From positions 248,001 to 312,000 of the forward strand of contig NZ_JACOPW010000003.1 in the NCBI RefSeq assembly GCF_015461845.1: a stretch of 64,000 nt of DNA, written 5' to 3'. The position numbers and the translations under genes are program-made. The notes below the pieces were generated by a model. It worked only from the letters and a program-made list of their open reading frames with translations, did no database searches and was not told where the DNA came from. This DNA is from Pseudomonas mucoides (lineage in GTDB: Bacteria; Pseudomonadota; Gammaproteobacteria; Pseudomonadales; Pseudomonadaceae). Below are positions 8,979 to 18,681 of the stretch, piece by piece (position 1 is the first letter of the stretch; each line of letters begins with the position of its first letter).

Positions 8979-9596
8979 ATGCGTCCATTTTTCAAGACAT
9001 GGCTAACCATTTGCCTTTTGATGCCACTGGCCGCCCACGCCACCAATCGTGAGCAACGTCTTCCAAACGTTAATGGTTACACCCCAAAATCCCATGTTTC
9101 TGCTCCTTCGAGCAAAAACAAACAAAATACAAAACACTCGGCCCAGCTGAGCGACAACAGCAAGCTTGTTCCGCCGATGGCGAGCAAGACCAGCAGCAAC
9201 GTGCTGAGCCGCGCTGTAAACGTCCTAGGTACTCCTTACCGTTGGGGCGGCAGCAGCCCAAGTAAAGGGTTCGACTGCAGTGGCCTGGTGAAATACGCGT
9301 TTAACGACGCCACGTTTGACCTGCCGCGCACCTCTAACGCCATGGCCAGTGGTCACGGCGAGAAAGTCGATCGCAGCGATTTGAAGCCGGGCGACCTGAT
9401 TTTCTTCAACATCAAGAGTCGTCGGGTCAATCACGTTGCCATCTACCTGGGCAACGACCGCTTCATCCACGCGCCACGCCGTGGCAAGTCGGTGACCATC
9501 GACACGCTGAAAAAACCGTACTGGGAAAGCCACTACGTGGTTGCCAAGCGGGTCCTGCCGAAAGAGAAGAACACACTTCAGGTTGTTCAGCGCTGA
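8979..9596 (+). CDS. Secreted NlpC/P60 (C40) peptidoglycan endopeptidase
   Basis: A 205-residue protein with a Sec signal peptide (residues 1-21, ending AAHA), a basic Ser/Lys-rich linker to about residue 70 and a C40 peptidase domain from about 75. The catalytic set is visible: Cys100 in FDCSGLVKYAF, His152 in VNHVAIYLG and His164 in FIHAPRRGK. Such enzymes cut gamma-D-Glu-mDAP type bonds in the periplasm. The ATG at 8979 gives a clean signal peptide, so longer in-frame starts were set aside. The 250-base upstream spacer is AT-rich and probably carries promoters for both divergent genes. Confidence 0.9.
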   Translation: MRPFFKTWLTICLLMPLAAHATNREQRLPNVNGYTPKSHVSAPSSKNKQNTKHSAQLSDNSKLVPPMASKTSSNVLSRAVNVLGTPYRWGGSSPSKGFDCSGLVKYAFNDATFDLPRTSNAMASGHGEKVDRSDLKPGDLIFFNIKSRRVNHVAIYLGNDRFIHAPRRGKSVTIDTLKKPYWESHYVVAKRVLPKEKNTLQVVQR

Positions 9597-9619
9597 TCTG
9601 CTGACGCCTTCGCGGCTTT

Positions 9620-9712
9620 TGTGGCGAGGGAGCTTGCTCCCGCTGGAGTGCGCAGCGCTCCCCGTTTTTAGGTCTGCTTCGCAGCCCAGCGGGAGCAAGC
9701 TCCCTCGCCACA
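9620..9712. repeat. REPIN-like element with perfect 27-bp inverted arms
   Basis: Arms 9620-9646 and 9686-9712 are perfect reverse complements. The left arm begins TGTGGCGAGGGAGCTTGCTC. The 39-base centre contains its own short stem (CTGCTTCGCAG). It separates the convergent NlpC/P60 and pilT genes. A second copy with the same arms and a related centre lies at 54968-55059. Confidence 0.85.
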
Positions 9713-9728
9713 GGTCCGCGTTCACCCC

Positions 9729-10763
9729 TCAAAAGTTATCCGGTGACCGCGCCTTCTCCCGCGCCTGCTCGCGGCTGATCAAGCCTTTGGTCACCAAGTC
9801 CTTCAAGCACATATCCAGCGTCTGCATCCCCAGGTTCCCGCCGGTCTGAATCGACGAGTACATCTGTGCAACCTTGTCTTCGCGGATAAGGTTACGAATC
9901 GCCGACGTGCCGAGCATGATCTCGTGCGCCGCAATTCGCCCGCCGCCGATCTTCTTCACCAGCGACTGCGACACCACCGCCAGCAACGACTCTGACAGCA
10001 TCGAGCGCACCATCGATTTCTCATCCCCCGGAAACACATCCACCACCCGGTCGATGGTTTTCGCCGCTGAGGTGGTGTGCAGCGTGCCAAACACCAGATG
10101 CCCTGTCTCGGCGGCGGTCAGCGCCAGGCGAATGGTCTCCAGGTCCCGCATCTCCCCCACCAGAATCACGTCCGGGTCCTCCCGCAGCGCCGAGCGTAGC
10201 GCCGTGGCGAAACTGCGCGTATCGCGATGCACTTCGCGCTGGTTGATCAGGCATTTGCGCGATTCGTGGACGAACTCGATCGGGTCTTCGATGGTGAGGA
10301 TGTGGTGATGGCGATGGTTGTTCAGGTAATCGATCATCGCCGCCAACGTAGTGGACTTGCCGGAGCCGGTCGGCCCCGTCACCAGCACCAGCCCGCGTGG
10401 CGCGTCGGTGATTTTGCGAAATACCTCACCCATGCCGAGGTCGTCCATGCTCAGGACTTTTGACGGAATGGTCCGGAACACTGCGCCTGCGCCACGATTC
10501 TGGTTAAAGGCGTTAACCCGAAAACGCGCCACGCCGGGCACTTCAAAGGAAAAATCGGTTTCCAGGTGTTTCTCGAAGTCCACCCGCTGGGTGTCGTTCA
10601 TGATGTCGTAGATCAGCGCCTGCACCTGTTTATGGTCGAGGGCCGGCAGGTTGATGCGTCGCACGTCGCCATCGACACGGATCATCGGTGGCAGGCCGGC
10701 GGACAAGTGCAGGTCGGATGCGCCCTGTTTAGCGCTGAAAGCCAGCAGTTCAGTGATATCCAT
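9729..10763 (-). CDS. pilT: PilT, type IV pilus retraction ATPase
   Basis: A 344-residue hexameric ATPase that depolymerises type IV pili from the inner-membrane base. The Walker A motif GPTGSGKST spans residues 130-138; the Asp box, DPDVILVGEMRD Walker B and LVFGTLHTTSA His box follow. The C-terminal AIRNLIREDK motif marks PilT-type retraction motors. The start MDITELLAFSAKQGASDLHL is the family start; an 18-codon upstream extension is unlikely. The gene is divergent from yggS. Its usual neighbour pilU is not next to it here. Confidence 0.96.
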   Translation of the reverse strand: MDITELLAFSAKQGASDLHLSAGLPPMIRVDGDVRRINLPALDHKQVQALIYDIMNDTQRVDFEKHLETDFSFEVPGVARFRVNAFNQNRGAGAVFRTIPSKVLSMDDLGMGEVFRKITDAPRGLVLVTGPTGSGKSTTLAAMIDYLNNHRHHHILTIEDPIEFVHESRKCLINQREVHRDTRSFATALRSALREDPDVILVGEMRDLETIRLALTAAETGHLVFGTLHTTSAAKTIDRVVDVFPGDEKSMVRSMLSESLLAVVSQSLVKKIGGGRIAAHEIMLGTSAIRNLIREDKVAQMYSSIQTGGNLGMQTLDMCLKDLVTKGLISREQAREKARSPDNF

Positions 10764-10820
10764 AGCGCCCCTCAATTCCAGTAGAATGCCGCGAACCTTC
10801 AGACCGCTGGCGCACATTGA

Positions 10821-11507
10821 ATGTCCACGATAGCAGACAACATTGCTCAGGTTAGTTCACGCATCCGTGCCGCCGCCCTGGCCGCCCAGCGCGATGAGCA
10901 CAGCGTTCAGCTCCTGGCCGTGAGCAAGACCAAACCCGCCCAAGCCCTGCGCGAAGCGTACGCCGCCGGCCTGCGTGACTTTGGCGAGAACTACCTGCAG
11001 GAGGCTTTGGGCAAACAGCTCGAACTGGCCGACCTGCCCTTGATCTGGCACTTCATCGGCCCCATTCAATCGAACAAGACTCGCGCTATCGCCGAGCACT
11101 TCGCCTGGGTGCATTCCGTGGATCGATTGAAAATCGCACAACGCCTGTCCGAACAACGTCCTGCCGATCTGCCGCCCCTGAACATCTGCATCCAGGTCAA
11201 CGTCAGCGGTGAAGCCAGCAAATCCGGCTGCACCCCGGCCGACCTGCCGGCCCTGGCCAAGGCCATCAGCGAATTGCCGCGCCTCAATTTGCGCGGGCTG
11301 ATGGCGATTCCCGAGCCGACGGATGATCGTGCCGAACAGGATGCCGCTTTTGCTGCCGTACAACGCCTGCAAGCCAGCCTGGATCTGCCGCTGGACACAC
11401 TTTCCATGGGCATGAGCCATGACCTCGAGTCGGCCATCGCCATGGGCGCCACATGGGTCCGCATCGGTACGGCCCTGTTCGGCGCCCGCGACTACGGTCA
11501 ACCATGA
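10821..11507 (+). CDS. yggS: YggS, pyridoxal-phosphate homeostasis protein
   Basis: A 228-residue single-domain alanine-racemase-like barrel. The PLP-binding lysine is in LLAVSKTKP (Lys36), with GENYLQE, WHFIGPIQSNK and SMGMSHDLESAI downstream, the signature set of the YggS/PROSC family. It binds PLP and buffers its free level; no catalytic activity is known. It starts the yggS-proC-yggT-yggU series, a cluster conserved across gammaproteobacteria, and is divergent from pilT with only 57 bases between the starts. Confidence 0.95.
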   Translation: MSTIADNIAQVSSRIRAAALAAQRDEHSVQLLAVSKTKPAQALREAYAAGLRDFGENYLQEALGKQLELADLPLIWHFIGPIQSNKTRAIAEHFAWVHSVDRLKIAQRLSEQRPADLPPLNICIQVNVSGEASKSGCTPADLPALAKAISELPRLNLRGLMAIPEPTDDRAEQDAAFAAVQRLQASLDLPLDTLSMGMSHDLESAIAMGATWVRIGTALFGARDYGQP

Positions 11508-11542
11508 ACAATGGCCGACTCTTCTATTTATAAGGACCTGAC

Positions 11543-12361
11543 ATGAGCAAAACCCGTATTGCCTTTATCGGTGCCGGCAACATGGCCGCCAGCCTGATCG
11601 GCGGCCTGCGCGCCAAAGGTCTGGACGCCTCGCAAATCCGCGCCAGCGATCCGGGTGCAGAAACCCGCGCCAAGGTGGCCGCCGAACACGGCATCGAAGT
11701 CTTCGCTGACAACGCTGACGCCATCCAGGACGCCGATGTCGTCGTATTGGCGGTCAAACCTCAGGCGATGAAAGCCGTGTGCGAAGCGATTCGCCCGAGC
11801 CTCAAGCCGAATCAACTGGTGGTATCAATTGCCGCGGGCATCACCTGCGCCAGCATGAACAACTGGCTCGGCGCCCAGCCGATCGTACGCTGCATGCCCA
11901 ACACCCCGGCGCTGCTGCGTCAGGGCGTGAGCGGTTTGTATGCCACCGCGGAAGTGAACGCCGATCAACGCCAGCAAGCTCAAGAACTGCTCTCGGCCGT
12001 GGGCATTGCCCTGTGGCTGAACGAAGAGCAGCAACTGGACGCAGTCACCGCGGTGTCCGGTTCCGGCCCGGCGTACTTCTTCCTGCTGATCGAAGCCATG
12101 ACCGCCGCCGGCGTGAAACTTGGCCTGCCAGCAGACATCGCCGCACAACTGACCCTGCAAACCGCGCTGGGCGCCGCGCACATGGCGGTTGCCAGCGATG
12201 TCGATGCCGCCGAACTGCGTCGTCGTGTCACGTCGCCTGCGGGCACCACGGAAGCTGCGATCAAGTCGTTCCAGGCCGGTGGCTTTGAAGCCCTGGTCGA
12301 AACAGCACTCGGCGCCGCCGCGCATCGCTCGGCCGAGATGGCTGAGCAGCTCGGTCGCTAA
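11543..12361 (+). CDS. proC: Pyrroline-5-carboxylate reductase
   Basis: A 272-residue NAD(P)H-dependent enzyme for the last step of proline synthesis. The N-terminal Rossmann motif FIGAGNMAASLIGG starts at residue 7. VLAVKPQ and MPNTPALL follow, and the signature with AVSGSGPAYFFLLIEAM and VTSPAGTTEAAI lies in the C-terminal dimer domain. It lies 35 bases after yggS and 24 bases before yggT, with AAGGACC upstream of the ATG. All expected motifs are intact. Confidence 0.97.
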   Translation: MSKTRIAFIGAGNMAASLIGGLRAKGLDASQIRASDPGAETRAKVAAEHGIEVFADNADAIQDADVVVLAVKPQAMKAVCEAIRPSLKPNQLVVSIAAGITCASMNNWLGAQPIVRCMPNTPALLRQGVSGLYATAEVNADQRQQAQELLSAVGIALWLNEEQQLDAVTAVSGSGPAYFFLLIEAMTAAGVKLGLPADIAAQLTLQTALGAAHMAVASDVDAAELRRRVTSPAGTTEAAIKSFQAGGFEALVETALGAAAHRSAEMAEQLGR

Positions 12362-12385
12362 TCAGCTCTTACAAAGGAATCAACG

Positions 12386-12973
12386 ATGCTCGGACTCAAT
12401 GACGCTGCCATTTTCATCATTAAAACCCTTGGCAGCCTGTACCTGCTGATCGTACTGATGCGTTTCATCCTGCAACTGGTTCGGGCGAACTTCTACAACC
12501 CGCTCTGCCAGTTCATCGTCAAGGCCACGCAACCGCTGCTCAAGCCGCTGCGTCGGGTGATCCCGAGCATGTTCGGGCTCGATATGTCGTCGCTGGTGCT
12601 GGCGCTGATCATCCAGATGCTGCTGATCGCCGTCATCCTCGCGCTCAAAGGCTTCATGGTCGACTGGCTGCTGTTGGTGCCATGGGCCCTGATTGCGCTG
12701 TTCTCGCTGTTTTTGAACATACTGTTCTACGCCATGATCATCAGCGTCATCCTGTCCTGGGTCGCCCCGGGCAGCCATAACCCTGGCGCCGAGCTGGTCG
12801 CGCAGATTACTGAACCGGTGCTCGCGCCGTTCCGCCGGATCATCCCGAACCTGGGCGGTCTCGACATCTCGCCGATCTTCGCCTTCATCGTGATCCAACT
12901 GCTGCAAAGCTGGCTGATCCCGCGCCTGGCGTACTTTGCCTTCATGCCGCAGGGGCTGCTCGGCCTGATCTGA
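12386..12973 (+). CDS. yggT: YggT family membrane protein
   Basis: A 195-residue integral membrane protein made of two YggT repeats, each with hydrophobic helices and an FYNPLCQFIVKATQPLLKPLRRVIP-like amphipathic loop. The second repeat carries PGAELVAQITEPVLAPFRRIIP (each loop is only sampled here). YggT proteins have been connected to osmotic or potassium stress in E. coli but the mechanism is unknown. It overlaps the DUF167 gene by one base (TGATG), so the two are probably translated together. Confidence 0.92.
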   Translation: MLGLNDAAIFIIKTLGSLYLLIVLMRFILQLVRANFYNPLCQFIVKATQPLLKPLRRVIPSMFGLDMSSLVLALIIQMLLIAVILALKGFMVDWLLLVPWALIALFSLFLNILFYAMIISVILSWVAPGSHNPGAELVAQITEPVLAPFRRIIPNLGGLDISPIFAFIVIQLLQSWLIPRLAYFAFMPQGLLGLI

Positions 12974-13269
12974 TGAGCTACTTTCGCTGGGAAGGTGACG
13001 ACCTGATTCTGGAGTGTCACCTGCAACCGGCGGCCCGCAGCGATGATTTCTGCGGGCTGCACGGCGATCGCCTGAAGATCCGCCTGACCGCGCCGCCGGT
13101 TGAAGGCAAGGCCAATGCGTATCTGATGGCGTTTTTGGCCAAGGCGTTTGGTGTGCCCAAGAGCCAGGTCAGTTTGATCAGCGGTGAGTTGAACCGGCAG
13201 AAACGGGTGCGGATTTGTTCGCCGAAGAAACTGCCGGAGTTGCCTGATCTGGTGCGTCCGGCGGACTGA
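12973..13269 (+). CDS. yggU: DUF167 (YggU) family protein
   Basis: A 98-residue DUF167 protein. The family core is visible in LHGDRLKIRLTAPPVEGKAN followed by YLMAFLAKAFGVPKSQVSLI and GELNRQKRVRI. The structure class is known but the function is not. It overlaps yggT by one base at the start and ends the yggS-proC-yggT-yggU cluster; a REP pair follows. Confidence 0.93.
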   Translation: MSYFRWEGDDLILECHLQPAARSDDFCGLHGDRLKIRLTAPPVEGKANAYLMAFLAKAFGVPKSQVSLISGELNRQKRVRICSPKKLPELPDLVRPAD

Positions 13270-13282
13270 CCGCGTCATCGTT

Positions 13283-13350
13283 CATCGCGGGCAAGCCACG
13301 CTCCCACAGGGGATCGCATTCCATTGTGGGAGCGTGGCTTGCCCGCGATG
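13283..13350. repeat. REPIN-like element with perfect 26-bp inverted arms
   Basis: Arms 13283-13308 and 13325-13350 are exact reverse complements; the left arm begins CATCGCGGGCAAGCCACGCT. The 16-base loop makes a very stable hairpin that probably ends the yggU transcript. The remaining 100 bases up to metX hold a GAGCAGG ribosome site but no riboswitch I can recognise. Confidence 0.85.
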
Positions 13351-13451
13351 GCCGTGCCTCGGTCTGACAGGGAAAATCAGCTCAGCCCTTTGCTTGCCGC
13401 TAACCCCACCGGTCTTTAGACTTACGCCTCATTTCAACGAGAGCAGGGTCG

Positions 13452-14591
13452 ATGCCAACTGCCTTTCCCCCCGATTCTGTTGGTCTGGTGACGCCGCAAG
13501 TGGCGCACTTCAGCGACCCCCTGGCCCTGGCCTGCGGGCGTTCGCTTCCAGCCTATGACCTGATCTACGAAACCTACGGCACGCTGAATGCCACGGCGAG
13601 CAACGCCGTGCTGATTTGCCATGCGTTGTCCGGTCACCATCACGCTGCCGGTTTTCACAGCGCCGACGACCGTAAACCCGGTTGGTGGGACAGCTGCATC
13701 GGTCCCGGCAAGCCGATCGACACCACCAAATTCTTCGTGGTCAGCCTGAACAACCTCGGCGGTTGCAACGGTTCCACGGGCCCGAGCAGCATCAATCCGG
13801 AAACCGGAAAGCCGTTTGGCGCCGATTTCCCGGTGCTGACCGTGGAAGACTGGGTGCACAGCCAGGCGCGACTGGCCGACCGTATCGGCATCAGCCAATG
13901 GGCGGCGGTGATTGGCGGCAGCCTCGGCGGCATGCAGGCGATGCAATGGAGCATTACCTACCCGGAACGCATTCGCCACTGCCTGGCCATCGCCTCGGCA
14001 CCCAAGCTGTCGGCGCAGAACATCGCCTTCAATGAAGTGGCACGCCAGGCCATCCTCACCGACCCCGATTTCCACGGCGGCTCGTTTCAGGAAGCGGGCG
14101 TGATCCCCAAGCGCGGCTTGATGCTGGCGCGGATGGTCGGGCACATCACTTACCTGTCCGACGATTCCATGGGTGAAAAATTCGGTCGCGGCCTCAAGAG
14201 TGAGAAGCTCAACTACGACTTCCACAGCGTCGAGTTCCAGGTCGAAAGCTACCTGCGTTATCAGGGTGAAGAGTTCTCCGGGCGTTTCGACGCCAACACC
14301 TACCTGCTGATGACCAAGGCGCTGGACTACTTCGACCCGGCAGCGAACTTCGACGATGACCTGGCGAAAACTTTCGCCAACGCCCAGGCCAAGTTCTGCG
14401 TGATGTCCTTCACCACGGACTGGCGCTTCTCCCCTGCCCGCTCGCGGGAACTGGTGGATGCGCTGATGGCGGCCAAGAAAGACGTCTGCTACCTCGAGAT
14501 CGACGCTCCGCAAGGCCACGACGCCTTCCTGATTCCGATCCCGCGTTATTTGCAGGCGTTCAGCAACTACATGAACCGAATCAAGTTGTGA
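13452..14591 (+). CDS. metX: Homoserine O-succinyltransferase (MetX)
   Basis: A 379-residue alpha/beta hydrolase-fold acyltransferase for methionine synthesis. The nucleophile elbow [12 protein letters not shown] holds the catalytic Ser, [15 protein letters not shown] forms the oxyanion region, and the closing [11 protein letters not shown] carries the catalytic His. In Pseudomonas MetX-type enzymes use succinyl-CoA despite their resemblance to acetyltransferases; which donor is used here cannot be read with certainty. metW starts eight bases downstream, the conserved metXW pair. Confidence 0.95.
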   Translation: MPTAFPPDSVGLVTPQVAHFSDPLALACGRSLPAYDLIYETYGTLNATASNAVLICHALSGHHHAAGFHSADDRKPGWWDSCIGPGKPIDTTKFFVVSLNNLGGCNGSTGPSSINPETGKPFGADFPVLTVEDWVHSQARLADRIGISQWAAVIGGSLGGMQAMQWSITYPERIRHCLAIASAPKLSAQNIAFNEVARQAILTDPDFHGGSFQEAGVIPKRGLMLARMVGHITYLSDDSMGEKFGRGLKSEKLNYDFHSVEFQVESYLRYQGEEFSGRFDANTYLLMTKALDYFDPAANFDDDLAKTFANAQAKFCVMSFTTDWRFSPARSRELVDALMAAKKDVCYLEIDAPQGHDAFLIPIPRYLQAFSNYMNRIKL

Positions 14592-14598
14592 GAAAGCC

Positions 14599-15219
14599 AT
14601 GAGAGCTGATCTGGAAATCATCCAGGAATGGATCCCCGCTGGCAGTCGCGTGCTCGACCTCGGCTGCGGTGATGGCGAACTGCTGACCTGGCTGCGCGAC
14701 AACAAGCAAGTCACCGGTTACGGCCTGGAAAACGACCCGGACAACATCGCCGAGTGCGTGGCCAAGGGCATCAACGTCATCGAGCAGGACCTGGACAAGG
14801 GCCTTGGCAACTTTGCCAGCAACAGCTTCGACATCGTGGTCATGACCCAGGCGCTGCAAGCTGTGCATTACCCGGACAAGATCCTCGACGAAATGCTGCG
14901 GGTCGGCCGCCAGTGCATCATCACCTTCCCCAACTTCGGTCACTGGCGCTGCCGCTGGTACCTGGCGAGCAAGGGCCGGATGCCGGTTTCCGAGTTTCTG
15001 CCGTACACCTGGTACAACACGCCGAACATCCACTTCTGCACTTTTGAAGACTTTGAGGCGTTGTGTCGCGAACGTGAAGCCAAGGTCATTGATCGGCTTG
15101 CCGTGGATCAACAGCATCGGCACGGGTGGGCCAGTAAGCTATGGCCTAATCTGTTAGGTGAGATCGGTATTTACCGCGTCAGCAGCCCCGGGCTGCAGGA
15201 TCACAAGGTCGCGGTCTGA
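14599..15219 (+). CDS. metW: MetW, methionine biosynthesis protein
   Basis: A 206-residue SAM-methyltransferase-like fold starting MRADLEIIQEWIPAGSRVLD, with the binding motif LDLGCGDGELL (about 19-29) and later ITFPNFGHWRCRWYL. MetW pairs with MetX and is reported to be needed for full homoserine succinyltransferase activity; a methyl-transfer reaction has not been shown. It is read eight bases behind metX and 26 bases before a DUF4426 gene, so the set is probably one operon. Confidence 0.94.
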   Translation: MRADLEIIQEWIPAGSRVLDLGCGDGELLTWLRDNKQVTGYGLENDPDNIAECVAKGINVIEQDLDKGLGNFASNSFDIVVMTQALQAVHYPDKILDEMLRVGRQCIITFPNFGHWRCRWYLASKGRMPVSEFLPYTWYNTPNIHFCTFEDFEALCREREAKVIDRLAVDQQHRHGWASKLWPNLLGEIGIYRVSSPGLQDHKVAV

Positions 15220-15245
15220 ACTACGACATTCCAAGGAGAAAGAAC

Positions 15246-15680
15246 ATGGGTCGTCTAGCGCTGTTTGTACTTACTGCCTGCCTGAGTATCACTGCCATGG
15301 CCGCTGACGTCATCAAGGGCGAACGCCAGGAAACCTTCGGCGACGTGACGGTGCACTACAACACCTTCAACTCCACGTACCTCACCCCGGACATCGCCAA
15401 AGCGGCGGAGCTGGTTCGCAGCAAGAATCAGGGCGTGATCAATGTGTCCGTGATCAAGGACGGCAAGCCGCTGGTAGCTTCAGTGACCGGCTCGGTCAAA
15501 GACCTGACCAGCCAGAGCGTGCCGTTGAACTTCAAACAGATCACCGAACAGGGCGCGATCTACTACATCGCCCAATACCCGGTGGACCAGCAGGAAATCC
15601 GCACCTTCGAGATCAAGGTGCAGAACGGCGACAAAATCAACACCATCAATTTCAACCAAGAGCTTTTCCCCGGCGAATGA
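15246..15680 (+). CDS. DUF4426 periplasmic protein
   Basis: A 144-residue protein with a Sec signal peptide (residues 1-19, ending AMAA) and a compact beta-rich body ([40 protein letters not shown]). It fits the DUF4426 family, found beside metW and rdgB in pseudomonads; its role is unknown. AAGGAG lies seven bases before the ATG. The stop overlaps the rdgB ATG by four bases (ATGA), so translation is likely coupled. Confidence 0.88.
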   Translation: MGRLALFVLTACLSITAMAADVIKGERQETFGDVTVHYNTFNSTYLTPDIAKAAELVRSKNQGVINVSVIKDGKPLVASVTGSVKDLTSQSVPLNFKQITEQGAIYYIAQYPVDQQEIRTFEIKVQNGDKINTINFNQELFPGE

Positions 15681-16273
15681 TCAATTTCACGCAACTCGTA
15701 CTGGCCAGCCATAACGCCGGCAAACTCAAGGAACTCCAGGCCATGCTCGGCGACTCGGTGCAATTGCGCTCGATCGGCGAGTTCAGCAGCGTCGAGCCTG
15801 AAGAAACCGGCCTGTCGTTCGTCGAGAACGCCATTCTCAAGGCCCGCAACGCCGCACGCATTTCCGGTTTGCCGGCGCTGGCTGACGATTCCGGGCTGGC
15901 GGTGGATTTCCTAGGCGGTGCGCCGGGTATCTATTCGGCTCGTTATGCTGACGGCAAGGGCGATGCGGCGAACAACGCCAAACTGCTCGACGCCTTGAAA
16001 GACGTGCCGCAAGCCGAACGCGGCGCGCAGTTCGTCTGCGTCCTCGCGCTGGTTCGCCACGCCGATGATCCATTGCCGATCCTCTGCGAAGGCCTGTGGC
16101 ACGGGCGGATCCTGACGGCCGCCAGTGGCGAGCACGGGTTTGGTTACGACCCGCTGTTCTGGGTCCCGGAGCGCGATTGCTCCAGCGCCGAGCTGAGCCC
16201 GAGCGACAAGAACCAGATCAGCCACCGCGCCCGTGCAATGGATCTGCTGCGCCAGCGTCTGGGACTGAAATGA
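15677..16273 (+). CDS. rdgB: RdgB, dITP/XTP pyrophosphatase
   Basis: A 198-residue Ham1-family enzyme that hydrolyses dITP, ITP and XTP to keep them out of nucleic acids. Visible motifs are [12 protein letters not shown] near the start, [17 protein letters not shown], the metal-binding ADDSGLAVD, and [12 protein letters not shown] with SHRARA at the end. It overlaps the DUF4426 gene upstream and hemW downstream, each by four bases. No key residue is missing. Confidence 0.96.
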   Translation: MINFTQLVLASHNAGKLKELQAMLGDSVQLRSIGEFSSVEPEETGLSFVENAILKARNAARISGLPALADDSGLAVDFLGGAPGIYSARYADGKGDAANNAKLLDALKDVPQAERGAQFVCVLALVRHADDPLPILCEGLWHGRILTAASGEHGFGYDPLFWVPERDCSSAELSPSDKNQISHRARAMDLLRQRLGLK

Positions 16274-17475
16274 CCCACGACTCATCCGCGTCACCGCTGA
16301 TCTTCGGCGGCGACGCCCAATCGCCACGGGCAGCGCTGCCCGTGCTGCCGCCTCTGGCGCTGTACATCCACATCCCGTGGTGTGTGCGCAAATGCCCTTA
16401 TTGCGACTTCAACTCCCACACCGCCAGCCCGGTGCTGCCGGAAGAAGAGTACGTCGACGCCTTGCTCACTGACCTCGATCAGGACCTGCACGCGGTATAC
16501 GGCCGTGAGCTGAGCTCGATCTTCTTTGGCGGTGGCACGCCTAGCCTGTTCAGCGCCGCGGCCTTGGGCCGCTTGCTCAAAGGCGTCGAGCAACGGATTC
16601 CGTTTGCCAGTGACATCGAAATCACCCTGGAAGCCAATCCGGGGACGTTCGAGCAAGAGAAATTCGTCGCCTACCGCGCACTGGGCATCAATCGCCTGTC
16701 GATCGGCATCCAGAGCTTTCAGGAAGAGAAACTCAAGGCGCTGGGGCGGATTCACAACGGTGACGAAGCGGTGCGTGCCGCCGGCATGGCCCGTCAGGCC
16801 GGGTTTGATAACTTCAACCTGGACTTGATGCACGGTTTGCCCGATCAGTCGCTGGAAGATGCCCTGAACGACCTGCGTACAGCCATCGCCCTGAAACCGA
16901 CTCATCTGTCCTGGTATCAGCTGACGCTGGAGCCGAACACGGTGTTCTGGAATCAGCCGCCGACGCTGCCCGAAGACGACACGTTGTGGGACATTCAGGA
17001 AGCGGGTCAGGCGCTGCTTGCTGAACACGGTTACGCGCAATACGAAGTCTCGGCCTATGCGCAACCGGGTCGCCCGGCGCGGCATAACCTCAATTACTGG
17101 AGTTTCGGCGACTTCATCGGCATCGGCGCTGGCGCCCACGGCAAGCTCAGTCATCCGGACGGGCGCATCGTGCGCACCTGGAAGACCCGCCTGCCCAAGG
17201 ATTACCTCAACCCGGCGAAAAGCTTCAAGGCCGGCGAGAAAGCGCTGACCCATGATGAGATGCCGTTCGAGTTCCTGATGAACGCGCTGCGCCTGACCGA
17301 GGGCGTCGAATCGCGGCTGTATCCGGAGCGCACCGGGATGTCCCTGGAAAGCCTCGCCGAAGGCCGCCGGGTCGCCGAACAAAGTGGCTTGTTGCAGGTC
17401 GAACCGTCACGTCTGGCGGCCACCGAGCGCGGACAGCTGTTTCTCAATGACTTGCTGCAGACATTTCTGAGCTGA
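16270..17475 (+). CDS. hemW: HemW, heme chaperone (radical SAM family)
   Basis: A 401-residue radical-SAM protein. The 4Fe-4S motif C-x3-C-x2-C is Cys38, Cys42 and Cys45 in [16 protein letters not shown], the spelling typical of Hem[10 protein letters not shown] and [10 protein letters not shown] mark the SAM-binding barrel, and the HemN_C domain closes the protein. HemW binds heme and is not a coproporphyrinogen oxidase, although often named so. The ATG at 16270 overlaps rdgB by four bases; a frame extension upstream lies inside rdgB and was rejected. Confidence 0.95.
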   Translation: MTHDSSASPLIFGGDAQSPRAALPVLPPLALYIHIPWCVRKCPYCDFNSHTASPVLPEEEYVDALLTDLDQDLHAVYGRELSSIFFGGGTPSLFSAAALGRLLKGVEQRIPFASDIEITLEANPGTFEQEKFVAYRALGINRLSIGIQSFQEEKLKALGRIHNGDEAVRAAGMARQAGFDNFNLDLMHGLPDQSLEDALNDLRTAIALKPTHLSWYQLTLEPNTVFWNQPPTLPEDDTLWDIQEAGQALLAEHGYAQYEVSAYAQPGRPARHNLNYWSFGDFIGIGAGAHGKLSHPDGRIVRTWKTRLPKDYLNPAKSFKAGEKALTHDEMPFEFLMNALRLTEGVESRLYPERTGMSLESLAEGRRVAEQSGLLQVEPSRLAATERGQLFLNDLLQTFLS

Positions 17476-17497
17476 TTTCAGCCTTAAGGGAAAACGA

Positions 17498-17821
17498 ATG
17501 GATTTGATACTCGACCTGCTCGCCACCGTGTCCCGCTGGAGCCGCAGTAACCTGTCGGAAATTGCCCTGGCCTTGGTGGGCTGCTTGCTGGTGCTGTTCG
17601 GTTCGGATTTCAAAACCTGGGTCGAGCAACGCCTGGGTAGCATCGCCGGTGCCTTGCGCGTCCCGCTGATGGCCCTGTTGTGCATGATCGGCAGCGGCGC
17701 CGCGCTGATCTACGCCACGCCGTGGGTCGTGCGCGGCCTGAGCCAGTTCAACAACTACAGCCTGGCGCCGGTGTTGTTGGTGGTGCTGGTGCTGATCGGT
17801 GTAGTCGCCGACCGCCGCTGA
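17498..17821 (+). CDS. DUF3392 membrane protein
   Basis: A 107-residue protein with three hydrophobic stretches: about residues 20-37 (LSEIALALVGCLLVLFGS), 55-77 (VPLMALLCMIGSGAALIYA) and 88-104. It fits DUF3392, small inner-membrane proteins found next to hemW in pseudomonads. No function is known. It follows hemW by 22 bases with AAGGGAAAA upstream, and a two-arm repeat follows. Confidence 0.85.
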   Translation: MDLILDLLATVSRWSRSNLSEIALALVGCLLVLFGSDFKTWVEQRLGSIAGALRVPLMALLCMIGSGAALIYATPWVVRGLSQFNNYSLAPVLLVVLVLIGVVADRR

Positions 17822-17842
17822 TCTTTGGTCACACCCAAAACA

Positions 17843-17938
17843 ACTGTAGGAGCCGAGCTTGCTCGCGATGGCGGTTTAACAGTCAGCATAAATGTTGAAT
17901 GTCAGGGCCTCATCGCGAGCAAGCTTGGCTCCTACAGT
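17843..17938. repeat. REPIN-like element, 28-bp arms with one mismatch
   Basis: Arms 17843-17870 and 17911-17938 pair at 27 of 28 positions. The left arm begins ACTGTAGGAGCCGAGCTTGC. It separates the convergent DUF3392 and trmB genes and could terminate both. Confidence 0.85.
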
Positions 17939-17946
17939 TTTACAGC

Positions 17947-18672
17947 TCAGGACTGTTTTTCGAACTTCAGGTCCCACACGCCATGTCCAAGCCGTTCGCC
18001 GCGGCGTTCGAACTTGGTGATTGGGCGTTCGGTCGGGCGCGGTACGCACTTGCCGTCTTCGGCGAGGTTGCGATAACCCGGCGCGACGCTCATCACTTCC
18101 AGCATGTACTCGGCGTACGGTTCCCAGTCGGTGGCCATGTGCAGCACACCGCCGACCTTCAACTTGCTGCGCACCAGTTCAGCGAACGATGCCTGAACGA
18201 TACGGCGCTTGTGGTGACGGCTCTTGTGCCACGGGTCTGGGAAAAACAGCATCAGACGGTCGAGGCTGTTGTCGGCGATGCAACGGTTGAGCACTTCAAT
18301 CGCGTCGCAATCGTAGACCCGCAGGTTGGTCAGGCCCTGCGTCAGAACGCCATTGAGCAGCGCGCCAACACCCGGACGGTGAACTTCCACACCAATGAAA
18401 TCCTGTTCCGGCGAGGCCGCGGCCATTTCCAGCAGCGAATGGCCCATGCCAAAACCGATTTCCAGCGAGCGCGGCGCCGAACGGCCGAACACCTTATCGA
18501 AGTCCACCGGCGAGTCAGCCAAAGGCAGGACGAACAGTGGCGTGCCCTGCTCCAGACCTTTTTGCTGGCCTTCGGTCATGCGCCCGGCGCGCATCACAAA
18601 GCTCTTGATGCGGCGGTGTTGGCGCTCTTCGCCTTCTTCCGGCTGGACAGGCGTTTCGTTTGATTCAGTCAT
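17947..18672 (-). CDS. trmB: tRNA (guanine-N7-)-methyltransferase
   Basis: A 241-residue SAM-dependent enzyme that methylates G46 of tRNAs. The SAM site [47 protein letters not shown] and the C-terminal [19 protein letters not shown] stretch (in two parts) are hallmark TrmB motifs. The start is the ATG at 18672; a TTG one codon earlier adds nothing. It lies nine bases downstream of thiG on the same strand, an arrangement conserved in Pseudomonas. Confidence 0.96.
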   Translation of the reverse strand: MTESNETPVQPEEGEERQHRRIKSFVMRAGRMTEGQQKGLEQGTPLFVLPLADSPVDFDKVFGRSAPRSLEIGFGMGHSLLEMAAASPEQDFIGVEVHRPGVGALLNGVLTQGLTNLRVYDCDAIEVLNRCIADNSLDRLMLFFPDPWHKSRHHKRRIVQASFAELVRSKLKVGGVLHMATDWEPYAEYMLEVMSVAPGYRNLAEDGKCVPRPTERPITKFERRGERLGHGVWDLKFEKQS

Positions 18673-18681
18673 CAATGGCTC

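Noticed and set aside
13351..13451. Possible SAM riboswitch in front of metX
   Set aside because: I see no conserved SAM-II or SAM-I core in the 100 bases; only a ribosome site.
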